Position numbers and translations under genes: made by a program
The notes under the pieces: model-generated
Seen by the model: the letters and a program-made list of their open reading frames with translations, nothing else
What the model was told of the DNA's origin: nothing
Databases searched by the model: none
Assembly (NCBI GenBank): GCA_021401465.1
Contig: JADDMT010000037.1
Location: 62,001 to 126,000, forward strand
Source of the DNA: Teratosphaeria epicoccoides
Lineage: Eukaryota; Ascomycota; Dothideomycetes; Mycosphaerellales; Teratosphaeriaceae
DNA length: 64,000 nt
Direction of reading: 5' to 3'
Shown: piece after piece, positions 1-12,400 of the stretch
Layout: each line of letters starts with the position of its first letter
Numbering within the stretch: position 1 is the stretch's first letter

Positions 1-1465
1 CGTTATATAATGGCTCTATGTCGTATGTATTCTACAGGCCTTAGTAGAATGCCTAGGTATACTAGTCTTCTGTCTTGTACTCGATATTAACCTTCTTTTA
101 GCCTGACTAATTAGCGTCTTCTGTCTTCATCATAATGAAGACGACCTTCCTATTCCTTTTACTCCTAAACACACGGACCCCCCTAAAACTCATCTAAGGG
201 GCGTTAGGGGTCCCATTGTAAATGACGACGATTAGCCTGCTAAAGAAAAGCTCATGTGTACCTAGTGGTCTAGTAAGTAGCACTCTAAACACCTTGTTCG
301 TAATTAGGGGCAGTATACTGTTAGCCCGCTCTCTTGTCGCGCGACTTGCTATGTCCTCCCCTTCAAAGATCTTCTTAAACGGCAGGATTTTGACGCGTCT
401 AGTAAACATGAAGTTAGTGACTAGTTGTCATATCTTAGGGTTAACTGCATACTCATTCCTATTCTAGGTTAGCCGCCTAGTGTAGCTGTCCTTGTAGTTG
501 TCGTGCTAGTTAATTATCTGGCAATTCTTGCTGTAGTAGGCTACTACCTAATATAGGCACATCTTAAGCAGGCTGTCGATGCTACAATTAGCGCATTAAG
601 CGACTATGCTAGCTATTATCTCGAATAGTAAGATAGAGGGTAAATTGATGTTACTACTACTTGTGTGTATTAGGCAAGTCTTCGAAGTTAGTTAATGTAA
701 TTAGTAAAGAGTTAAAGTAGAAGAGTAGTAGTAGATATAGATATCTCTTGCTACTAAGTGCATGTGCTACCGCCTAGCTAGCGCACATAAGGCCCTCGTA
801 ACTACTGTCTAGATCAGTTAGCTGCTACGTGCTGCTATATGCTACATGTAGGTAGTTATTACTCTTAATGAAGAAGCAGCAAACATGGCGACATCTATCC
901 TATGTAGCTATGTCTGCTAAGTGTACATGCTACTATCGAGCTAGCGTTAGTGTGACTATGTCGCGGTTGCTACTATTCCTAATACCTCCGTATAGTAGTA
1001 GATAAGGTCCGTAGGTCGTAACTACGAGGATCATTTTTTACTGCCTTTTAAGGCAGAATCGCCTGATATCGTGCCTTCTTCATTTAGTCATGTGCCTAGG
1101 CAGTAGTGTGTAATATTCAACCGAATCTGTGACAGCGTCGCGTGCCTCCTGTTTCTAGCCATTTTTCAGGTAGCAGCATCATGTGCCTTCTATTTCTAGT
1201 CATTTTTCAGGCAGAAGCTAATGATGTGACGATGTAACGTGTGCGGTTAGCGACTATACAGAGCACATAACCTATAGCTGCTAAAATACAAAAGAACCTT
1301 AGTACTCTAAACTTCTTTCTTTTAAACAACTACCTCATCTAGTACTCGGCTTCTTCTCTAGCATCTATACAGATACTAGCACACTAACAACACCATAGCA
1401 TGTAAGTATTATATGCTCGTATGACGAGACTGTAAACTGACGCGCTAGTAGAATCTAAACCTACT
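1..1465. other. unidentified RIP-mutated repeat
   Basis: No gene can be named here. Sequence composition is that of the RIP-mutated repeats: TpA-rich, with CTAG/TAG very frequent and CpA/TpG scarce. The longest frame is on the minus strand at 194-409 (71 codons, basic, with an FKKIFEGEDIAS stretch). It continues upstream to about 480 if TAG/TAA are read as Q/W, so it is probably a fragment of a decayed transposon ORF. The overlapping plus-strand frame 222-467 looks like its shadow. About 480-1070 shows only short broken frames. Confidence 0.5.
1142..1223. repeat. tandem duplication, two 41-bp units
   Basis: Two adjacent units, 1142-1182 and 1183-1223, share the pattern GTGCC(T)TC-TTTCTAG-CATTTTTCAGG. 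They differ mostly by C/T transitions. A shorter, more diverged relative of the same unit starts near 1072 (GTGCCTTCTTCATTTAG). The repeat lies in non-coding sequence upstream of the frame that starts at 1466 and may be a subterminal repeat of the surrounding DNA transposon. That role is an inference. Confidence 0.7.
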
Positions 1466-2941
1466 ATGTTAACGAATCCGACCCTAGACCTAGAGCTAGC
1501 GATTAGTGTAGGTTCTAAGCACACCGAGTTCGCGGCTGACTACATCCGCGACACTGTCTAGGCATCAGAAGCCGCCGTCGCGCTACAGAAGGCATATCCG
1601 GACTTCGATGCCTACGAGGATCTCGTTAACTACACTCCTTAGGTAGAGTATCGAGCTAGGCACAAGGTGCTCGACGTTATATGCGGCGGTAGCCTGATTA
1701 GGCTCCTAGCGAGTGCAAAGCTAGCTACGCTAGATAGTGTATACTTCCTAGACTTCTGTGCTAAGATGCTAGATAAGAGCTAGTAGTATGTGTTATAGCT
1801 AGGCCTTAGAGGTAATACTATTACTAACTAATCTTTAGTACTATGCGGGACTACTAGGGAAGCATAGACTCATAGCGCTTCATCTAGGCGAGGCTTAGTC
1901 GTACCCCTACAGCTAGCATCAAGCAGGCTGCTAGATGCCCTAACGGCTTTTAGATAGTATTTGCAAAGGGCGTGCTAGAGATGTTTAAGCTACAGGTCTA
2001 TTCGGGGCTAATCCGCTAGCTACGCGAGCTAGTTAGTAACAACGGCTAGCTAATCTTAGATTAGAAGGAGCCTGCTCCTAGCTAGTAGCTACTCTTACAC
2101 CGACTAAGCGAGGCTACTTCTATAGGCTATTAAGAGTACACTATAAGAGACTAGGCCTTATTGCTATCGCGCATTTAGAATGTTTAGCACCCTGCCCTAC
2201 TAAGTCCTAGCTTTGACTGTCTAATCACGTAGTACACTATGATCGCTAGCTAGGACGAATTAGCAAGGGCGCGGAGATCTATGCTTGCTTTCTTCGCTAA
2301 GCCTAGTGTAGCAAGTAAGGTGTCTCTCTACGTAGACTTTCTGACCTACTACCCGACAGATCAGTTAACTGCTCTCTACGGCTTATTCGTCAAGCGAGCA
2401 AGAACCCGTGTTAGCTATCTAACCGCGGCGTTAGAGGTCAAAGTCGACATAGCGCAGCGTGAATAGCTTAATAGCAAGATTAGTAGTACTACTCCTAGGT
2501 AGAGGGGTTTCTAGGTCGAGCTCTTATACACTCTCCTCATTAAGCCCATGGTTACGATATCTCTTAATCAAGTCAAACAGGAATTGTCGCGCATAGAGAG
2601 ACGTATACTAGAACGACAGGTAGCGAAGGCTCTGCAGAAAGGGCAGTAAATATGCGAGGTAGATAAGCTAGCTAGCTACCTAGACGCTAGCTAGTAGAGA
2701 GATGTGCATGCAATGAGAGACTTTCGGCTAGTAGCACTAACTACTAATCCTGCGGCATGACTAATAAGTAGTTATGCACGTAGGTAGAAGACCTGCTTCT
2801 AGCTATAGTAGGCAGTAATTCATGAATTTCTTGAGAACTTACTAAGCATCTACCTCTTAGCGACATGCCTGCTGTCAAAAAGAAGCTCGCAGCCGTTATC
2901 GCTAAACACGAGTTTCCCTTTCTCAAGGTTAGTAGCCGCGA
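1466..2941 (+). pseudogene. decayed transposon-associated ORF, function unknown
   Basis: Coding-like sequence begins at ATG 1466 and reads through TAG codons (probable Q/W) with residues MLTNPTLDLELAISVG at the start. The apparent frame changes near 1.8-1.95 kb, and 2281-2466 is a clean stretch of 61 codons starting MLAFFAKPSVASK. It points toward, and nearly meets, the minus-strand Plavaka transposase that ends at 3193, so the two could be convergent genes of one element. I do not recognise a domain. The stop pattern (TAG/TAA only) shows RIP inactivation. The right-hand limit is approximate. Confidence 0.45.
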
Positions 2942-3192
2942 TTCTGACTAATCATACATACATATGCTAACTAGTTGTGTTTCTAGCTTCTAGCCGAGCT
3001 TCGTAACAAGATCTACGAAGGAGTTATCATGTTGCCTACCCTGATTAGCATCATGTTCAACTATAGCACGGGTTAGCTAAGTAGCTAAGTCGTCAAGTCT
3101 ACTAGCGCTAGCTAGAAGAACTACTTACTAGGAGCCCTCCTTGTAGCATGCTACCTTCATCGAGCTTACTAGTATAGCATTCGTTACGTATG

Positions 3193-6100
3193 TCATAATC
3201 GTTTGCGTTTGTTTCTCCTCGATTAGTCCTAAGTAGAGCTACTAGCGACGCCATGCTTAAGCGATAGCGGCCCTTCCTTGCTAGTAGCCGTAATATTGCG
3301 CTCCTTAGCTATATTTAGGCAATGTAGCTTATGTTTAGTTACTACCCTAGACTCTTGTTCCTCCTAGTCTACATTATATATGAAGTTATAGGTCTTAAAG
3401 TCAGCAGTGTTGTTAATGTACATGTCACATTAGCTAGAGGTGTCATATTCGTCCGTTAGCATAACGTGGATGCTATAGTAGACACTAGTAAGCCCGTAGA
3501 TGTGGCGACCTTGTAGAGTACCTTCCTATAGGCTAGAACGCATCGCTATGATTACTATCATGCTATAAACATCGTCTGCTCTTCTAGCCGGATCTTTCGG
3601 CTAGAATAGGTCTACGAACATACCTGTGTAGGTTAGACATTTATTATGTGCTAGTATTATGTAGTTGTAGCTGTCTACTATAACGCGCGATTTCTTGTCT
3701 TAGAAGGTTACGACATACAACAGGCAAGCAGGCAGCCGGCCCTCGAAGGCGACGACTAGGTCGATTTGTCTATTAACGCTAGTAGTCTCGTCTGCAACTA
3801 GCAGCACTTCGTACTCCTAGACCTAGAGCTAGTCGTTACAGCGATTGTCCTAGATTCCTTGCTAGTTCGGGGTACATCTAACGACGTCTAGCTTAGTTGC
3901 AGATAGATCGTTAGGATCCTTATAATGCATCTTCTAGCACTATACACTAGCATGGAAAGATACATCTAAATCGTCGACCTAATCTAGTCTTCCCTTAATC
4001 CTGTCAGGATCAAGACGCATTATATTTGACGTCGATGTTATATTAGACGACGCCTAGTACTCTCTAACAAACACTGTAGTAGCATGATAGAAGTAAGGCC
4101 CTACCTCTAGCCCTATGTGTGCTACTACATTACTAATTGTCCTCTATATGTCTCTACCTAGTAACGATTAGCTAGATCTTAGCCTTCGCTAGCTAAGGAA
4201 GGCTTCGACATCCTTCTGCTCTGTCGGTTAAGGCACTTCGCGCTCCTAAGCCTCTTGACATTTAGCCTTAGTCTGCTACTAGAACATTAGGCTAGTATCA
4301 AAGAATGTAAGCATAGTAATCTTTCGCTAGAAGTGCTCTATAATTTAGTCCTCCTATCTGTTCTTCTTATTAGTTAATTTAAATAGCTTCTTGACGTATT
4401 CGACATGCTTGTATTCAAAGTAGCTAGTGTCGAGGTCTAGCGCGTTACTAAAGAGCCGTATTATGTCTACGTAGTGTGTAAGGGCATAAAACTTAGGAAA
4501 ATTAAAGTGCCCTTATAGTTCATACACATTGTCTACTGTCTTAGGCTCCTCTACTCGCTCTGTCTGCACTTTCTTCTTTCTTAGCTCTCCTTTGCTTATA
4601 CGGTACTCCCTAAACTCTTCTTTATACTAGCTGCATCGGAACAGGGCGAGGACTATGAACTAGAGCGTTTCGCTATCATGTGAAGGATATTACGCTAACT
4701 AAGAGAAGTCTACTATCGCCCGCAAGAACTAGATAGCGCCATGTGCCTTAGCCTCTTCTAATAGTAGCACGAAGACTAGGAGCAACTGTCGCAGCATACT
4801 CTTCTGCTCCTAGCCTGTCTATTAGCTTACTACGGACATCTAGCTAAATACCCGGAGGTTCCTGAATGTAGGCACCGCCGCGAAACGACAGTCGATAATA
4901 ACATCTAGTTAATAATCTATGACAGTCTTGCCTTTGTTACTCTTTCTTGCTACTTTATACTAGCCCTTAGCTTGTAGGAGTACTACTCTAGCTCGCTTCG
5001 AAGACAGAGGTAGTCGACTCTTAAGCAAATCTCGTGTCTAATCTATAACGTATATTAATACACCCTTAAAGAGTTAGTAGAGCACGTCTAATATTAGCGT
5101 CTTGTAGATATTTAGGCTAGGGTGCCTAAATGCGAAGTTTAGTAGGTCGTGCATGTAGCTGCCCTAGTCCTTCTTCGCTGCTTGCTAGAGCATGATTTGT
5201 ATTTACGTGTCCTTATGTATCCGCTATAGCGTAACCGCTTCGAGGTCTTCGCGTTTTTCTAGATCGATTATACATATCGTGTAGTAGCGGTTATTCTTCA
5301 TGCCTGTAATTATTACCTGTTCTTAGTAGTCGCTCGCGTATACTGCGATATTTAGGAAACATCGCTATGTCTTGCTATCCGCATATAAGACGTCGAGGCC
5401 CTTGCCTGCAGCAAGCTTAGCAATAGGGTCGAACATTGTCTTCATGTAGCGATAGTATAGCTTATCCCTAATGCTTCCTTTCCTGCCTTTGACTACTAGT
5501 AGCATCGCTAGGAGCACGCTGCCTAGTCGATAGTTAGAGTTACGAACCGATCTAGGTAGGTTACTAATTGTCAAGTATACTAGCTATGCGATCAGGTCAC
5601 CTTAATGATTAGTAACCTGTGTCTTATTACTAGCAAGAATTAGTAGCACAATTGTCGCTCTGTCTATTCCAAGCTCTTTCTGTTTGTCCTACTACTAGTC
5701 TGCAGAGGCCATGTCCTAATAGATCCGCCTAGGTAGGTCATCTAGAGTCTCGAGGTAATAAGGCGCGTACACGAGATCATTCCTGAAACCCTTGTGCCCT
5801 ATAAGAAAGCGCATAACGTCTTCGACTTTCTAGTGCCTTAGAGGCACCGTCTTAACACTAGAGGTTAACTGTAGAGATTCTTATTCGATGTTCGTAATAC
5901 TCTACTTTGCAATGAATAGTAGCTAGCAGGTACTTACTTCTTAGATCTTGTCCTTAAGCTCTATGCCTAACCGAAAGCTAAGCAGTTTGTAGATCTTCTG
6001 CAGCCGGGGATTCTTGAATAACCGATCGATGGCGTTACTCGAAATGCCTTCATGTAAGAGCTAGTATGCGAATGCTACATCTATATTACTTTAGAAGAAG

Positions 6101-6694
6101 GCATAGCCCTATTTGTTAAGTTCCTTATCTGTCTGTTCGTTAGACCTAGTCAAGGTTATTACTAACTTAGTAGGATTACGGCTTAACGTACACTTTGATT
6201 AGCCTGCCTGCCATGAGACTACCTACGCTAAAAGGTGTCCGCTTGTATAGTTGCTCGTACCTAGCAGATAACAGCCTACTAGCGCGCATATAGATTAAAG
6301 CTAAGCTATGCTCGCTTGTGACGCCATGTAGCCTACCTGTTTAGCTGCTATTCGTGTCTCCATATCGTCTATCTAGAGATGTAGCGTCTCTTGTGAATGC
6401 TACTAGGTTGTCGTAGAGACTAAGCGCGTCGATGTTACTACTGTCATTGTCGATTGCCCTAGCTGTCGCTACTATCTCTTTCTCTTGCATGTAAGCCTCA
6501 TTAAACATAGGCTCGACGACTATGACTAGTTCCTCGTTTGCAACATACTGCCTATCTACTCCTATAGCATCGTCGACTAATGCCCCCTCCTCGTAGGCAA
6601 GGACATTGTCTACTAATTAAGTTTCGACTCTGTCGTTCGAGTCTAAGGAGATGTTCAAATCTAACGCGTATTTCTCGTCAGGTCTAAGATCCAT
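3193..6694 (-). pseudogene. Plavaka-type transposase (CACTA/EnSpm superfamily), RIP-inactivated
   Basis: The minus strand, read from ATG at 6694, encodes a long transposase with TAG/TAA at probable Q/W codons and at least one frame change near 6.1 kb. Recognisable Plavaka landmarks occur in order. There is an LASNKTQVTNHQGD stretch (the usual LYSDKT..S.FG region) near 5.6 kb. LPRSVRNSNYRLGSVLLAML lies near 5.5 kb (the NLPKxIRR..... LLGYLP region). DY-EQ followed by a cysteine-poor remnant of the CxxC segment lies near 5.3 kb, and DVLY-LFKGV (family DLLHQLHKGVFKDH) near 5.07 kb. The only long uninterrupted piece is 5365-5574. In intact relatives the protein cuts and joins element ends. Here it is dead through many stops. 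Terminal inverted repeats could not be placed with confidence. Confidence 0.8.
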
Positions 6695-7459
6695 AGTACT
6701 CTGATTAATAAAGTGCTAAAACTTTGCCGCCATGTAGGTAGGAACATGCTAGGCATGACTACTATGACCTTTTAATGCCTTACTACAGCCTGTGTAGTAT
6801 AGTATGCGCTATGAAGCTATTGTCGACGTAGTGTGTTATAAAGGCTATGGCGCTTATAGACACGTTAATCACTATAAACACCCGACCCCTAGAAAGGTGC
6901 GCGTGCCGCGCGGGTAGCTAATTGCTACTTAGACGGTTTATCCTGTTAGCCGGCTATACGTGGTTAGGGTTAGTGTTTAGGTTAATAGAAGAATCGAGTG
7001 TTATTAGAGTGTAGTAGTAAAGGAGGGCCTAGAGTAGACGAAAATGGATGTGCTAGGAGTATACTAGCGGCAGTTATATTAGCCAACTTATTCTGTTAAT
7101 CGCAGGTAGTACGAGCGCTATTTTGGCCGGGAATCCCGAATTTTGAGTAGTTTCATATATAAATTTAAAGTGTATAGTATTCATATGCATAGAGTTATAC
7201 CCTCTATTACTAGCGGCTTAGATGTGTAGCGTAGACATAGTAGGAGTGCTGCTAGTATACTACTAGTAGTCGTTGTCTGTCGATTATAAGGGTTTAAAAC
7301 ATGTGGTAGCGATCTATAGGTCGGACCTTGACGTAGTAGTAGTAGACGTACTGCTAGTATACTACTAGCATTTAGTAGTCGTCAAGTACATTCGAACGGA
7401 CGAGATGATTAGTGTTATGCATACACTCTATTAGATGAGGTGCTTGTGTAGTCGCTGTC
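6695..7459. other. non-coding flank of the Plavaka-type element
   Basis: No coding frame is supported here. The segment holds short GC-rich patches (a GCGCGTGCCGCGCG patch near 6900) and three copies of a palindromic motif described separately. It lies upstream of the transposase start and is a plausible transposon terminal or promoter region. Confidence 0.4.
7049..7370. repeat. dispersed palindromic motif GCTAGTATACTACTAGC
   Basis: Variants of a motif built on the palindrome CTAGTATACTAG occur at about 7051-7069, 7249-7268 and 7351-7370. The same motif recurs at about 19807-19824, 19829-19851 and 20562-20580, and a half-site lies at 17178-17188 directly beside the Gypsy1-A insertion. I did not see it elsewhere in the window. 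Clustering in non-coding parts of the DNA-transposon relic resembles subterminal transposase-binding repeats of CACTA-like elements. That role is inferred. Confidence 0.55.
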
Positions 7460-8050
7460 TGAAACGATACTACTCGCGCACGACTACTAGCATTACTCTA
7501 TCACAAGATTGTAGTTAAACCCTAGTTAATCTGTCATCTTATGCTAGCCTGCGTAGCCCGTATAATCCTATGCCTCTCTACTCGCCCTAATCATCGCGCA
7601 TAGTATTAATGAAGTTATTACTAGTCTGCTAACAGTTCATAGTCTACTCTCCGAATTAGCTCTATGGCGCAACCTAGTAAAATCTCATTACCTCTGTTAA
7701 TCGCGCTAACTACATTAATCTAGTGTAACTAACCCTGCTACAGGCTTGCCTAGTCGACTGCTGTTTTAAGTTGTCATCTAGTATTATGATAGCGTTAGCA
7801 AGTACAAGAGTTACGCTACTCTCAATTTTGTTTACAGTTGATATAAGCAACTAAGGGTCGTCTTAGTAGCCTTTAATAATAGGATTAGTAGTCACGAAGT
7901 CCCCTACAATCATGGCCTTATCTTTCGACCTGTAATCTAGCCTGATAAACCTAGCTATCTTGTTAAATCTGTCTAGGATGTAACTGTTCTCTACTACCTA
8001 CTAGAGATACTAGTTAAAGTCAGTACATGTTAGGCAAGGAAACGGTTGCC
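7460..8050 (-). pseudogene. possible SNF2-type helicase C-terminal fragment
   Basis: The minus strand from about 8050 down to 7460 reads as one frame interrupted only by TAA/TAG. It contains DRFNKIARFIRLDYRSKDKA followed by MIVGDFVTTNP, then LLISTVNKIESSVTLVLANA and IIILDDNLKQQSTRQACSRV. That order (a V/F-FSDF-like strand, then ..LLST...., then ANxIIxxD..... QA..R) resembles motifs V and VI of SNF2 helicase C-terminal domains. The match is by eye and partial, and the RIGQ-like end is not clear. It may be an accessory gene of the DNA transposon around it. Confidence 0.35.
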
Positions 8051-8299
8051 TTGCGCGTATAGGCTCAAGTATCCTGTTCCTATATGCATGTCTTAAGTGC
8101 CACAATTATTAGGACCCTAGCGTCTAGATCATGCCTACTACAGATAGTGTCATAGCAGACTAGAAGATAGACAATGCGGCATCGCATATACGACGGCTAC
8201 GGCTATGGCAATAAGGTGCGAAAAGCGCGGAAGAGTCTGCCGCATCTTTTATCTAAAGTTAGCTAAGAGACTAACGAGTATAAACAACGTGTGTTTTAA

Positions 8300-9007
8300 G
8301 TAATCCTGACATCTGTAATTCAAACAGACATGATACAGGCATAGCCCGAACGATAAGTGTGCGTGTTTCCTTGACAAGAACCTCTAAGACCTAGCGCGGC
8401 ATGATTTACAAACCTAAGGCGCTATAATAGCAGAGTATAGGCATAATCGAAGCAGGCCTTACACTTTAGCATAACGATTACCTACACCTGTACGCTGCGT
8501 TAGAAGAACGGATAGAGCAGCTTAGCCTACTTGGCGGAATTGCGCGGTCGATAGTAGCAAAGGAGTGCATGTTCTAGGAAACGAGCGCCTTCTTTAGTAG
8601 TAGCAGGGAATTGCAACTCAAATTCCTAGCGACAGTAGAGGCGTTACAGACACGAGTAGGGGAGGTTAGTTTTCGGCATCTACTATACAAGATATCGTTA
8701 AACTATCGGCAGCAGACAGTCTAGAAGTCGATAATCACCTAGGGTTAACATAAAGGTAGTATAGCTGTTATAGTTTAAACGTGGCTTAAAGGCCTTTAGA
8801 ATAATACGTACAGGATATTCTCTTGCATGTAGAACGAATCTCACTACTGTATACGTAGGATCTACTATAGAGTAACTACATCCGTTAGGCTGTATCGTAC
8901 AGGTAGACATGCTAAGTAGCGCGGATGTTTTGTAGTACCTATACTAGCTATCATTAAAGAATTAATGCTAACTGAGGCTAGTTCTACTAGCGGTATTTTA
9001 ATAGCAT
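8300..9007 (+). pseudogene. unidentified plus-strand coding relic
   Basis: From about 8300 to 8760 the plus strand can be read through TAG codons as a charged, partly helical polypeptide with EERIEQLSLLGGIARSIVAK and ELQLKFLATVEALQTRVGEV. No domain is recognised. The small minus-strand frame 8698-8910 overlaps its end and may be fortuitous. The relic is cut at 9007 by insertion of Gypsy1-A. Removing that element joins 9007 to 17181. Confidence 0.35.
9003..9007. repeat. target-site duplication AGCAT (left)
   Basis: Identical to 17176-17180. It marks the integration site of Gypsy1-A, and its 5-bp length is typical of Ty3/Gypsy integrases. The survival of an exact duplication shows that this copy has stayed where it inserted. 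Confidence 0.9.
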
Positions 9008-9367
9008 TGATATAGTTGATACTAGGGGGCCATTAGAACCGCATAGGTTCTAATGCCTACCCTTAGCATGTAGTGACCCTGCTACATATAGCAAGGGGGT
9101 CCTTCGTACATACGTTAGCTTATATGTCGTCTAAGTAGGATTAGTTGTCGACGTAGGACGCCCCTATGTCGCTGACCCTACAGTACCCCTGCGGGGTTAG
9201 GCTCAGACATGCTTTCCCTAATTAAGGAGCGTCAGGGGTTATAAGCACCCTTAGCGCCTTCTCTGCGATAAGCAGAAAGCAGCGCTGTCTTATACCTACT
9301 AAAAGGTCGGATTACTCTGTCACACTGCGAGACATTTTCATATCATATAGCATATACATCTATATTA
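9008..9367 (+). repeat. Gypsy1-A 5' LTR
   Basis: This 360-bp LTR is bounded by TGATA and TATTA. It shares its length with all complete Gypsy1 LTRs in the window (16816-17175, 33425-33784, 52322-52681, 53411-53770, 61223-61582). Differences among them are mainly C/T and G/A transitions at CpA, TpG and CpG, as RIP predicts. No standard TGG primer-binding site follows directly. The leader begins GTTCTGCTTTCTCCC. Confidence 0.93.
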
Positions 9368-9416
9368 GTTCTGCTTTCTCCCCCCTGCTTTGTAGTCTAG
9401 CAGAGAATACTACAAT

Positions 9417-12400
9417 ATGTCTAGAGTACTACGAACTCGCAACTAACGCGTAGTAAGCGCTATCCTAAGCGCCCGCGATAGCGAAGCTAGCCTAAGTAAC
9501 TAGCCTGTAGAAGTACCCGCTACGAGCGACACTATAGCGAGCGACGGTTCCGCTAGAGGCTAATTACGCGGCAGACAAGGTAATAGACCCCTTACATAGA
9601 GACTACAGCTAACCCTGACTATCGACCTAGCCCTTGTAGCCATGATTGTCGATTAGGTCGCGAACTGCCTTGCGAACTAGAGCTAGAGCCGCACTACTTC
9701 TAGTAGCGATAACGGCGAGGACGACGAAGACATTGCTATAAGCGGTACTAATAAACTAGCGGACGAAGAAATCTAGCGAGATTTCACGCTAGGGACTCGC
9801 GAAGACAACTTACTAGGAGGCGTAGACCCTCCGCGTATGCCTGCGAACCTAGTGCCTGAATTTAGGGCTATAGTAGGCTAACTATGAGGTAGTCGTAACG
9901 CACGTAACCCGAAGCTGTTTAAGGGAGACACCTTGAAGGAGGCTCGAACTTTCTTGTAGGCGTGTAAGGCAGTTTTCGTGCTTAACCTACGCGGATATTC
10001 TACAGAAGGCAAACGAGTCGCCTTTAGTGTAATGTAGCTCAAAGAGGATAAGGAACCTCGTAATAATTAGCATGAGCGGTATGACCTTATGCGGGTCTAT
10101 GACAGAACGTATACATAGGCAGACTTTCGCTAGTTCTGTGTCGACTAGGTCGAGGATCTAGGGAATCGCGCCCTTACTATGTCTGTTAAGTACGAGAAGG
10201 CGAAGCAGAGAAAGGGACAAATAACCTCTAGCTTCGCTACCTACCTCGCCACGCTCAAGAGACAGATGCTACCCTATACTAAGACGTAACGCATGTAGCA
10301 CTTGCTTGTTAAACTTGATGACAATCTTCAGAACATAATCATGACTTTCTATGAACTTCTGACAACTCGGCAAGACCTCGTGTCCCTTGCGACACGTATG
10401 GAAATTACCTTGAAGCGAAATAGAAAATCAGGCAGTAAGGACAATAAGCGTCTAAGCCCTAAGGACCTACTAAAGGGCCGCTATTACAATCGCCCTAGGG
10501 GTTACGTCTAACGCGGTAGTTCATTCTAGAGGAGTAAGCCCTCCGAGCTAAAAGACGGTAGCGAGAAGCCTCCGAGTAGCTGCTACATCTGTAGAGCGAG
10601 GGACTACTAGGCGGCTTACTGTCCTAAACGAAGTGATAGGAAGAAGGTAAGCAAGGTGTCTAAAACCTCCCTAGAGGGGAGGCGAAAGAAGGACAAGCCT
10701 AAGACAACTAAATGGCTACCGCGGGTATCTAAGCTGTCTGTCGCTAATAGTGTAGACTCGTGGCCTGCCTAGCGCCTATCCGGTGCAGTCCGAGTTAATA
10801 GCTCGCTTAAGCTAGTAGACTATATGTTAGATGACCTTGCGGAGGTTAACGTGATACCCTAGAGGGTAATTATACGGCTCGGTTTAAAGCCGATCCTAGG
10901 AGCCCTGCTGCCTACTATGAAGTCCTTTTAGGGCGAAGGCGTAGCGGCTCGAGGCGCGTACAACGTGCGCCTCTAACTCGCGGACTCCTTGGGAGAAGTG
11001 CGCGAGACTAACAAAGTCTTCTACGCTAAAGACGTTCCTAATAAGGAGCTCCTACTCGGCCGCCCTTAGCGCTACAAGCAGGGAGTCGTTGTTAATAGAG
11101 CTACTAACAACTAGTTCTACGGCTCTATAGGCGAAGTTCCTATAGTGTAGATGCGTGACGCACATAGCTTCTACAAGGACATAAAGAAGGTCTAATGCGT
11201 GTATGTAGTCTACATACAGAACGTCAAGGAAGACGTTACCCTTCTGCCTAAGTTAGAGGAATACGCCGATATTTTCGACGTAGAGGCTACGGCCTATGCC
11301 TAGGCCCTAGACGCGGAACATGCGATTAACCTTAAGGAGGGTTACAATCTTCCGCATCGACCTCTATACCCTATGTCAGAATTGTAGCTCGAAACACTTC
11401 GAGACTACCTCTACAAGGCGCAAAGGAACGCGTGGATCCGACGAAGCGACAGCAAGGCTAGAGCGTTAGTTATGTTCGTCCCGAAGAAGGATAACACGCT
11501 CCGCCTATGCGTTAACTATAGGGGCCTTAACGCGGTAACCTAGAAGAACTGCTACCCCCTACTACTTATTAGCGAGACGCTTAACCGCCTTAGTTACGCC
11601 GCTATCTTCTTGTCTATCGACTTAAAGGACGCCTACTACTAGATACTGATCCGAAAGGGCGATAAGTAGAAGACTACATTCTGAACGTAGTATAGACACT
11701 TCGAGTATACAGTGATGCTATTTAGCTTAACTAATGTACTAGTAACGTTCTAAGCGTATATTAACCGGGCCCTAGCCAGCCTCGTTAACACCTGCTACGT
11801 AGTATATTTAGACGATATACTAGTCTACTCTAACTCGAAGGAGGAGCATATTCGGCATCTAAGGATAGTACTTAAATAGCTCCGCAAGTTTGCTCTGTAC
11901 GCAAACCTAAAGAAGTGCTCATTCCTGACAGATAGGATTAAGTTTCTCAGATACATCGTCTCTACGGAAGGAGTCATCATAGATGACTAAAGGGTGTCCG
12001 CAATCGCGGAGTAGCTGCAGCTAACTACTCTCTAAGAAGTGTAGGTGTTCCTAGGATTTACTAACTTCTATCGCAGATTCATACGATCCTACTCGAAGAT
12101 TGTAGCTCCTCTTACAGCCCTCGCAAAGGGCGCGGTTCAAGGAAAAAAGCCAGGGATAGTGCCTTAGGAGGAGGCTTAGAGCAAGGCTTTCTCTAAACTT
12201 AAAGCAGCTTTTTAAACTACGCCTATACTTCGGCACTTTAACCCTGCTACGAAGATCCGGATAGAGACTAATACTTCAAAATTCGCAATAGCCGCAATTA
12301 TATCGCAGCTCTAGTCGCACGAAGGCAGTGCGTAATGGTACCTAATTACCTTCTAGTCGCGGAAGATGCAGGGCGCAGAGCTTAACTATAAGACTTACGA

